This document shows, piece after piece, positions 5,743-11,541 of a stretch of DNA of 11,541 nucleotides. The notes below the pieces were generated by a model. That model searched no databases and was not told the DNA's origin. It saw only the letters and a list, made by a program, of their open reading frames with translations. Numbering within the stretch: the first letter of the stretch is position 1; each line of letters opens with the position of its first letter. The position numbers and the translations under genes were made by a program. Source of the stretch: an uncultured Bacteroidota bacterium. Lineage in GTDB: Bacteria; Bacteroidota; Bacteroidia; Chitinophagales; Saprospiraceae. The stretch spans positions 1 through 11,541 of the forward strand of contig CALEIL010000247.1 of NCBI GenBank assembly GCA_937876435.1, written 5' to 3'.

Positions 5743-6792
5743 CTACCAGGATATCCCATGAAACTCCTTGGATAACAAAAGCTTGAGATTGGCCAGGACA
5801 ATTTCACCCATATTATCACAGGATTTGAATATGTCCGTTTTATGATGATAGGACAATTCTTCCCTGAGCTGATTGACTTTCTCCGGAAATGAAAGTTTGT
5901 CCCTCGTCATATTTTTGAACAGATGCTTTAATTGAATCGTCGAACTTTTCGTACGGACTGCGATCAGGCTGCGCTCTTCCGTCTGGTATTGACGAACGGT
6001 TTTCATTTCCATATGATCTATCCCCATGTATATGATTGGATTGTTCTCTTTGAAATATTGTGGAAGGTAAAAGCTTTTTCGTCCTTCATAACTCTGCTGG
6101 TCAAAGTCAATGGCCCGTATCCTGTACTGGTTCCCTTCGATATCGGGTGTGATGTCGATGACGTAGTTGTAACTTCGCATATCGCCCAATAATCGTATAA
6201 AACACCGTTCGTTGAATTTAACAAATTCCTTGGCGATCCTGGTTTTATTGAAAGTAGAAATATCAGTATAATTCTTCATAAAATCATCTCCCGGAATCCC
6301 GGCGATGTGTTCCTCGATCAGGGTTTTATCATCGACCAGGTAAGTAATCCGGTTGGGTGAAAGGATGTGTTCCAGTTCGAGGCCATAAACCCTGGAAGCG
6401 TCGGCCACCTTGATATAGAAATGGTCGTAGTTGTCATTGAGCTTATTCATGATCCGTACGCGAAAAGGCTTTGTATTACCGAAAGTACAGTAATCGATCC
6501 GGGAAATAATAAGATGCTCCATTACAGAGTAATCCCCTTCTGTTTTAAGCAAGGCATAAATATGGGTCAATGCCTGATGCAAATCTATGGTGTCCATTTC
6601 CGAATAGTACACCGTTTCCCAAAGCGTCTCTTCCCCTTGCAGATCCAGTAGCGGGACCGACGAAATAAACCGACTCAAATCTTCGTATTGAAGCGGCAAG
6701 GGATACTGACGACCGTATTTTTTCAAATAGGACATAAAATCATGACTGATTTCAAATGATACCTTCTTCCTGGATGGGACGTCCCCTTTCAT
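5743..6792 (-). CDS. Uncharacterised protein with a protein-kinase-fold-like active site
   Basis: The product is 349 residues, with no signal peptide or TM helix, so probably cytoplasmic. Residues in order mimic a protein-kinase/APH fold: a strand with Lys128 (FYIKVAD), acidic helix residues Glu138/Glu140 (YGLELEH), a hinge-like LIEEHIAGIPGD (158-169), a catalytic-loop-like GDMRSYNYVID with Asp204 and Asn209 at the canonical five-residue spacing, and IRAIDFDQQ with Asp229 (or Asp231) as metal-binding Asp. A clear Gly-rich loop is not evident. The sequence looks strongly conserved in style, and I recall closely similar hypothetical proteins across Bacteroidota, but cannot verify this here. The substrate is unknown. 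The gene is convergent with the barrel gene (15 bp between stops) and divergent from the Wzz-like gene, so it is transcribed alone. ATG at 6790-6792 is the natural start. Confidence 0.85.
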   Translation of the reverse strand: MKGDVPSRKKVSFEISHDFMSYLKKYGRQYPLPLQYEDLSRFISSVPLLDLQGEETLWETVYYSEMDTIDLHQALTHIYALLKTEGDYSVMEHLIISRIDYCTFGNTKPFRVRIMNKLNDNYDHFYIKVADASRVYGLELEHILSPNRITYLVDDKTLIEEHIAGIPGDDFMKNYTDISTFNKTRIAKEFVKFNERCFIRLLGDMRSYNYVIDITPDIEGNQYRIRAIDFDQQSYEGRKSFYLPQYFKENNPIIYMGIDHMEMKTVRQYQTEERSLIAVRTKSSTIQLKHLFKNMTRDKLSFPEKVNQLREELSYHHKTDIFKSCDNMGEIVLANLKLLLSKEFHGISW

Positions 6793-6900
6793 AATCCTAA
6801 CCGTTTCTCCTATTATAAATCATATTTTCAGAAATGTCGCTGGTCACTTCTTCAAATATGGTCAATTCATTTCTATTTTCACTGCAAAATCGATACCATA

Positions 6901-6913
6901 CAAACGACGTTTG
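6901..6913. promoter_or_regulatory. Near-perfect palindrome in divergent gap, possible operator
   Basis: CAAACG-A-CGTTTG has perfect 6-bp arms around a single central base. It lies in the 224-bp gap between the divergent kinase-fold-like gene and the Wzz-like gene, 109 bp from the former's start and 103 bp from the latter's. Such symmetry suits a dimeric repressor site. The right half also resembles a -7 element (GACGTTTG, 7 of 8). The rest of the gap is AT-rich with no visible gene. Confidence 0.3.
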
Positions 6914-6992
6914 AGTTTGGGATAAAGGAAATAAAATGAACGACCAGTCTGGAAGCACTTTACCGAAAAGTAACATTCCCGTAAAAATTATT

Positions 6993-7000
6993 TAATTTTG
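6993..7000 (+). promoter_or_regulatory. Bacteroidota-type -7 promoter element for the polysaccharide genes
   Basis: TAATTTTG matches TAnnTTTG exactly, 16 bp before the ATG of the Wzz-like gene. A transcription start a few bases downstream would give a very short leader. No convincing -33 TTG box is seen at the usual distance, so strength is uncertain. Confidence 0.5.
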
Positions 7001-7016
7001 GCATCAACTTTCTACC

Positions 7017-8003
7017 ATGAACGATAAATCACCCATTGATTTTACTGATATAGGCCGGATTATCTGGAAATATCGGAGTCATCTGGTTTTGTCTGCAATT
7101 CTGGCGGGTATTCTGGGTATTGTAATAGCCTTTCTACTGCCTGTCTACTACCAATCCACGGCGACCATTTATCCTGCTGCTATTACATACGTGGAGTCGA
7201 CCGACCTGGTGTACCGGCACGGAAACATCAATGAACTGGGAGATACCGAACAGGCCGAACAGATTCTGGAAATGTTTTCATCGCAGGATTTTAAAAACAG
7301 GGTCATTGAAAAAGCCAATTTATTTGACCATTACAATGTCAACCCCGGGGAATCTGCTGCATGGTTCAAAATTCACCAAAAGTACCACAAACTGATCACG
7401 GCCGAACGCAGCAGGTACAACGCCGTCAATATCGAGGTAAGAGACAAAAATCCTGAAAAGGCAGCCGAGATTGTGAACATTCTCATCGCTGAACTCAATG
7501 CATTCCGGAATGAAATCATCGGCCATCGGATCCGAAGTCACTACGATGAACTGAGGCAATCCAAGGACAGCCTTCTTCAGGTATTGGGGTTATGGACGGA
7601 CAGCTTACTGGTGCTCCAAAACCAGGGTGTGGTCAGCAAGGAAGAAAGGGCTGCGCTGCTTGAAAGCGGAGGCAATATCCGGGGGAATAACGAAGGCATT
7701 CAGCAAAGAATTGACGCAAATCTCAATTCTGGAGCGCAATACGATATCGTGGAAAGAAACGTGATTTTTATTCAAAATCAACTCAATACTCTGGATAAAA
7801 TTCTCTTGCAACTCAAGAACAATTTATCACCTGATACCGAACAACAATTCGTGTTTGAAAAAGGTCACGTCCCGGATAAAAAGCACTCCCCCAAGCGGTC
7901 CTACGTTGTTTTGGGAACTGTGGGATTTTGCCTCCTGGTGATTATTATTTATTTAATTCTCCGGGAAACCTGGCATGACATACGAAAGCGACTGGACGCA
8001 TGA
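7017..8003 (+). CDS. Wzz-like polysaccharide chain-length determinant
   Basis: The product is 328 residues with the polysaccharide co-polymerase layout: a short cytoplasmic N-terminus, TM1 at about 22-44, a large periplasmic alpha-helical region with coiled-coil-like stretches (about 150-270), and TM2 at about 295-317 preceded by a Pro-containing motif (VPDKKHSPKRSYVVLG) typical of Wzz proteins. It lacks a Walker A/tyrosine-kinase domain at the C-terminus, so it is the kinase-free type. It would set the length of an O-antigen or exopolysaccharide chain at the inner membrane. It is the first gene after the promoter element at 6993 and overlaps the ligase gene by 4 bp (ATGA), indicating coupled translation. 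Confidence 0.88.
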   Translation: MNDKSPIDFTDIGRIIWKYRSHLVLSAILAGILGIVIAFLLPVYYQSTATIYPAAITYVESTDLVYRHGNINELGDTEQAEQILEMFSSQDFKNRVIEKANLFDHYNVNPGESAAWFKIHQKYHKLITAERSRYNAVNIEVRDKNPEKAAEIVNILIAELNAFRNEIIGHRIRSHYDELRQSKDSLLQVLGLWTDSLLVLQNQGVVSKEERAALLESGGNIRGNNEGIQQRIDANLNSGAQYDIVERNVIFIQNQLNTLDKILLQLKNNLSPDTEQQFVFEKGHVPDKKHSPKRSYVVLGTVGFCLLVIIIYLILRETWHDIRKRLDA

Positions 8004-9430
8004 ACATCATCGCATCACATCAACCGGTTCTTTGGTGGAGGGAAATTCTCCCTTTGACCCTGATTGCATCGCTCATTTTCTTTGCCATGTTAACCTGGAA
8101 TCCCTTGATTGGCGTGGTGGTCATCCTGCCTGTTGTCATCCTGGGGTATTTATTTGAGGCCTCCCGACTGTGGTGGTTGGTCGTAGGACTGGTTCCGTTG
8201 TCGTTCAACACGGAACTTGTGGCACAAAGTCCGGTGGGCATGTATCTTCCGACCGAACCATTATTGTTGGGGTTTCTGGTGTTAGCCTTGCTATATTTTC
8301 TCAGACATCCTGTTGACAAGCGATATCTAAACCATCCGATTAGCTGGTTGGTCGTCCTGTATTATGGCTGGATGCTGATATCTGTAGTGGCGTCCACCAA
8401 CCCATTGGTCAGCTTCAAAAGCTTTCTGGCCCAAATGTGGTATGTGATACCGGTCTTGTATCTTGGTAGTTTGATGTTAAAGAGCCCACATCACAGGAAA
8501 CTCTTTTTGAATATATACCTGACCGGATTTACACTGGTCGTTATTTACACGTTGATTCGGCTGTGGAGTCATGGATTTCCTGAGAAAGAATCACAGTGGC
8601 TGATGCAACCCTTCTTCAAGGATCACACCATTCTGGGAGCCGTCCTCGGACTGACGATGCCCTATGTGTACCTTCGATCTTTTGCCAGATCCGTCCGTTG
8701 GGACAAAAGAATATGGTGGATCGGGTTGAATGTAATATTCACGATCGTTCTGATATTTACGTATTCCCGGGCGGCGATACTTTCGTTGGTGGTATCTGCT
8801 GCGCTGTATTTCCTTATTCGGCTGAAAATTCCGTTCAGGTACCTGATCTTTACAGGAATCCTGGCTGCCGGGATTCTATGGTGGAACCAGGAAGCTCTGA
8901 TAGCCACATTGGGTAGTAATCAGGCTGAGTCCAGTGAGGAGGTATTGGAAAACATAGAATCCATCAGTAATATTTCCACCGATGCCAGCAATCTGGAACG
9001 CATCAACCGCTGGAATTCTGCCATCGGGATGTGGAAGGAACGACCAGTATTTGGGTGGGGACCCGGGACGTATCAGTTTGAATATGCCCCATTTCAAAAA
9101 TCAAACGACCTGACGATTATCAGCACCAATGTGGGGGACGTAGGAAATGCCCATAGCGAATTCCTCGGGACTTTGTCAGAAAGCGGTACACCTGCTTTGA
9201 TCCTACTGGTAGTGATGGTTTTGGTCATCATTGGGATCGGTTACCGCACCGTTGTGAAGCTGGAAGGAAAGGATCGTCTGGTCCTTTTGGCAGCCCTCCT
9301 GGGGTTTGTGGCATATTTCACGCACGGCATACTAAACAATTTTCTCAATTCCGATAAAGTCTCTGTGCTCGTTTGGGGATTCACAGCTATTATTATTCAT
9401 TATGATTTAGATTTGAAAAAATCAGTTTAA
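8000..9430 (+). CDS. O-antigen ligase/polymerase family membrane protein (WaaL/Wzy-like)
   Basis: The product is 476 residues with roughly 10-12 hydrophobic segments through most of its length. The large periplasmic loop (about 300-395) carries the family hallmarks: TYSRAA before it (about 253-258), RINRWNSAIGMWKERPVFGWGPGTY, and GNAHSEFLGTLSESG with His385, equivalent to the essential His of WaaL-type ligases. It would either ligate a polysaccharide to lipid A core or another acceptor, or polymerise repeat units; the family does not separate these by sequence. The ATG overlaps the Wzz-like stop by 4 bp, and the porin gene begins 12 bp after its stop. Confidence 0.9.
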   Translation: MNIIASHQPVLWWREILPLTLIASLIFFAMLTWNPLIGVVVILPVVILGYLFEASRLWWLVVGLVPLSFNTELVAQSPVGMYLPTEPLLLGFLVLALLYFLRHPVDKRYLNHPISWLVVLYYGWMLISVVASTNPLVSFKSFLAQMWYVIPVLYLGSLMLKSPHHRKLFLNIYLTGFTLVVIYTLIRLWSHGFPEKESQWLMQPFFKDHTILGAVLGLTMPYVYLRSFARSVRWDKRIWWIGLNVIFTIVLIFTYSRAAILSLVVSAALYFLIRLKIPFRYLIFTGILAAGILWWNQEALIATLGSNQAESSEEVLENIESISNISTDASNLERINRWNSAIGMWKERPVFGWGPGTYQFEYAPFQKSNDLTIISTNVGDVGNAHSEFLGTLSESGTPALILLVVMVLVIIGIGYRTVVKLEGKDRLVLLAALLGFVAYFTHGILNNFLNSDKVSVLVWGFTAIIIHYDLDLKKSV

Positions 9431-9442
9431 AACTTCTCGAAG

Positions 9443-10642
9443 ATGATATACAATTTATGGACAAACTGTTTTATCCTTACCTTGACATTTACCCTGGTTG
9501 GGAATTTAGCCGCACAGGAAAAAGCCATGTTTTCATTTGGAAAGGGCATTGAAGTAGTTGCTCCGGATAGTAGTATTAGTTTAAAATTCAATTTTAATCT
9601 GCAAAACCGATTCGATATCAAAACCCACTCTACGGATGATTGGGAAGTGGATGAATTTTCTGCCCGAATCCGCCGATTTCGTATGAAATTCACGGGGTTT
9701 GTCCTGGATCCCCGAATCACCTATAAGATTCAACTGGCCATGGCACCAAGAAATAATAGTAACACTACCCTGGGGCAGGCACCGCGGGTTATGTACGACG
9801 CCATGTTTTCCTATCGCGTCAACGATCGGTTTACGATTGGATTTGGACAAACTGCTTTACCTGGAAACCGACAAAGGATGAATTCATCCACTGCCCTTCA
9901 AATGGTGGATCGATCCAGAGCAAATTCGACCTATAATCTGGATCTCGATTTTGGGTTTCATGGCCAATACAAAATAAATCCTGGAGCGCGTCGGCCTTTG
10001 GTATTCCATGGTGCCATTACTACAGGCGAAGGCCAGAATTGGGTAATCGTGGACAAAGCTGGATTTTCATATACAGGTCGATTGGACTGGTATCCCCTTG
10101 GGGCATTTTTAGGAAATAGTGAATACAAAGAATCGGATCTAGAGTGGCATCCCGAACCCAGACTTATGGCTGGTATTGCGTACAATTTCAACGATGATGC
10201 GCAACGAGCTAGTGGCCAACGAGGTAGTTTACTCAATGATTATCGGGATATTACTACCCTCTTTACCGATATCATTCTCAAATATCAGGGATGGTCCGTT
10301 CAAGGCGCCTATATAGTGAGAGACAGCGATAATCCTATCACGAATGAACAAGGGGGAAATGGTTTCAGTTATGTGCACAACGGAGATGGATTAAATTTTC
10401 AAATCGGCAAATACTTTCGGTCAAAATGGGAAGTTGTGGGGCAGTTAACCTACGTAACTCCGGATGAAGAAATCGAAAATGTTGCCTCTAAAAGACGAGA
10501 CTGGACCGTCGGTCTCAACAGGTACCTCCACGGTAGAGCCGTTAAGATCCAGGCTGATTTCACTCTTTTTCAAAGCAGGACTCCAGGAAATGATTTCACA
10601 GATCAGGTGGGTGCTTCTTTTCAGGCGCAGATTGGTATATGA
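9443..10642 (+). CDS. OprP/OprO-like outer-membrane porin
   Basis: The product is 399 residues with a signal peptide at about 1-24 (hydrophobic 9-20, cleavage near LAAQ). The mature protein has the pattern of phosphate-selective porin O/P-type barrels: LKFNFNLQNRFDI, FSARIRRFRMKFTGFVLDPRITYKIQL, then GFGQTALPGNRQRMNSS, and strongly amphipathic strands to the end. It is expected to be a trimeric outer-membrane barrel of 16 or so strands. Substrate selectivity cannot be inferred; family members often carry phosphate, polyphosphate or other anions, and in Bacteroidota many are unassigned. It lies 12 bp after the ligase gene and so likely shares its transcript, an uncommon partner for polysaccharide genes. 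The C-terminus ends in Ile rather than the usual aromatic residue. Confidence 0.85.
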   Translation: MIYNLWTNCFILTLTFTLVGNLAAQEKAMFSFGKGIEVVAPDSSISLKFNFNLQNRFDIKTHSTDDWEVDEFSARIRRFRMKFTGFVLDPRITYKIQLAMAPRNNSNTTLGQAPRVMYDAMFSYRVNDRFTIGFGQTALPGNRQRMNSSTALQMVDRSRANSTYNLDLDFGFHGQYKINPGARRPLVFHGAITTGEGQNWVIVDKAGFSYTGRLDWYPLGAFLGNSEYKESDLEWHPEPRLMAGIAYNFNDDAQRASGQRGSLLNDYRDITTLFTDIILKYQGWSVQGAYIVRDSDNPITNEQGGNGFSYVHNGDGLNFQIGKYFRSKWEVVGQLTYVTPDEEIENVASKRRDWTVGLNRYLHGRAVKIQADFTLFQSRTPGNDFTDQVGASFQAQIGI

Positions 10643-10659
10643 TGGCTGACAGCCTTTGG

Positions 10660-10708
10660 GGTGATTGGTGATTGGTGGTTGGTGGTTGGTGATTGGTGGT
10701 TGGTGGGT
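10660..10708. repeat. Seven tandem copies of a 7-bp unit (GGTGRTT)
   Basis: The units are GGTGATT, GGTGATT, GGTGGTT, GGTGGTT, GGTGATT, GGTGGTT and GGTGGGT, contiguous and without indels. The array starts 17 bp after the porin stop codon in the 92-bp convergent gap before the flippase. Similar heptameric G/T-rich arrays are frequent in intergenic DNA of Bacteroidota and cyanobacteria (family-level knowledge, not checked here). Its GG-runs could form a two-tetrad quadruplex, since GGTTGGTGGTTGG occurs within it. On the minus strand it reads as a Pro/Thr/Asn/His repeat; no real protein is indicated. Confidence 0.88.
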
Positions 10709-10734
10709 AGGTTTGGGGTGGAGGCGAACAACTC

Positions 10735-11541
10735 CTATCTCCACATCCATAATCCCAATTTTCGGCGGATGGTCCATACTCCCCAGATATTCCACAGAAC
10801 CGTGCTAAAGGCGGTCGCGCCAGCTGCTCCCTCAATCCCCCATTTCGGTATTAGGACTGCATTCAGAGCTATATTGAGCAGGAATGTGGCAAACAACATG
10901 GTCTGAACCGACCTCTGGAAGCCGGTCATATTGAGTAAAATCAGCACGGAACCACAACCCACCATGGCCACCTGTCCGATCAGCAAAATTAGAAGCGAGG
11001 AAGTTCCTGTAAGGAAATCATCTCCATCCCCGAAGAGGCCGAGCCAGAAATGCGGAAAAAGTCCCAGTACTGCAATGACAGGAAATGAAATCAATATTCC
11101 GATCCAGGTCGTTCGTTTCACAAAATCGCGTAATCGAGCCATATCGCGAGCTACATGAAACTCTGCGTATTTGGGCTCCGCAATAGCGTTGAGGGAGAGT
11201 ATTCCCAGCAAGGTGATATTGGATAGTCTCAGTGCGATATCGTATATCCCCAATTGAGCCGTGGTATCGAGGAATCGCAACATCAACCGGTCCGATAAAC
11301 TAAGCAAGATGAAAGCCATACCTCCGGCCAACATAGGGAGTGCTTCGCGGATATGAGTAGAGAACGGTTTCGATTCAGGAATTTTGTTCCCCAGAAGATC
11401 AATCCGGCTGAAAACCAATCCAGCGAAACACATGATCCACCCGGCGATAATAAACGCCCAAACCGGTTCACTAAACTTCTCTCCAGGCCAGAACGGAATT
11501 AAGAGGACAATCAGGGCACCAAACTGCACGACATTGTTTTG
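10735..11541 (-). CDS. Wzx-type polysaccharide flippase (partial, cut by right edge)
   Basis: The open frame runs without a stop to the right edge, giving the last 268 residues of a MATE/MOP-superfamily flippase; family members are about 420-500 residues, so the N-terminal 40 percent is missing. A GTG at 11529 is in frame but is not a likely start, since the frame continues upstream of it. Visible features are many TM helices, a SDRLMLRFLD segment and GIYDIALRLSNITLL typical of Wzx/polysaccharide synthase proteins, and C-terminal helices ending in KLGLWMWR. It would flip lipid-linked repeat units across the inner membrane, consistent with the Wzz- and ligase-like genes. It is convergent with them, so it is a separate transcript, probably part of a polysaccharide cluster continuing rightward. 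Confidence 0.88.
   Translation of the reverse strand, partial: QNNVVQFGALIVLLIPFWPGEKFSEPVWAFIIAGWIMCFAGLVFSRIDLLGNKIPESKPFSTHIREALPMLAGGMAFILLSLSDRLMLRFLDTTAQLGIYDIALRLSNITLLGILSLNAIAEPKYAEFHVARDMARLRDFVKRTTWIGILISFPVIAVLGLFPHFWLGLFGDGDDFLTGTSSLLILLIGQVAMVGCGSVLILLNMTGFQRSVQTMLFATFLLNIALNAVLIPKWGIEGAAGATAFSTVLWNIWGVWTIRRKLGLWMWR

Noticed and set aside
10445..10795. Minus-strand open frame with a Pro/Thr/Asn/His repeat
   Set aside because: It is the heptamer array read as protein, lying antisense to the porin and overlapping the flippase end.
1..11541. CRISPR array, tRNA, rRNA or transposase
   Set aside because: No regularly spaced repeat/spacer pattern, no recognisable structural RNA and no transposase-like protein is present; the only arrays are short tandem repeats without spacers.

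Overview
The window looks like chromosomal DNA of a Bacteroidota bacterium, most likely of the Saprospiria/Lewinella type. The signs are AT-rich start regions without Shine-Dalgarno sequences, one good match to the Bacteroidota -7 promoter element (TAnnTTTG) just before 7017, lipoproteins with acidic residues after the lipidated cysteine, an ECF sigma gene overlapping a membrane/outer-membrane protein gene, and an OprP-type porin. The placement rests on gene style and family recollection; there is no rRNA or marker gene to confirm it. No tRNA, rRNA, CRISPR array or transposase is visible.

Layout from the left. Positions 3-95 may hold the last codons of a gene entering from the left edge. An AraC-family regulator (minus strand, 168-1040) diverges from a short-chain dehydrogenase (plus strand, 1310-2146) across a 269-bp gap, a common regulator/target arrangement. 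From 2147 to 2558 there is no gene. Instead there is a structured GC-rich patch in AT-rich surroundings: three 18-bp tandem repeats that also fit a G-quadruplex pattern, a terminator-like hairpin, a second perfect hairpin, and a 71-bp stretch with some features of an integron attC site.

From 2559 to 5727 lies a tightly spaced probable operon. It holds three small cysteine-rich exported proteins (two clear lipoproteins), an ECF-type sigma factor, and a 405-residue protein with an N-terminal transmembrane helix and a C-terminal outer-membrane-like beta-barrel. The sigma/barrel pair overlaps by 8 bp and is the best candidate for a regulatory unit; the small exported proteins could be its outputs or sensors, which is inference. 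Convergent to it, 5743-6792 (minus) encodes a conserved-looking protein of unknown function with residues arranged like a protein-kinase-fold active site.

From 7017 to the right edge is a surface-polysaccharide region: a Wzz-like chain-length regulator (7017-8003), an O-antigen ligase/polymerase-family protein overlapping it by 4 bp (8000-9430), and an OprP/OprO-type porin 12 bp later (9443-10642). These three probably form one operon from the promoter near 6993. A 7-bp tandem repeat array (10660-10708) separates them from a convergent Wzx-type flippase that is cut by the right edge (10735-11541).

Most of the window is ordinary accessory chromosome. The items most worth a second look are the kinase-fold-like protein, the sigma/TM-barrel pair with its upstream exported proteins, and the structured patch at 2172-2461.
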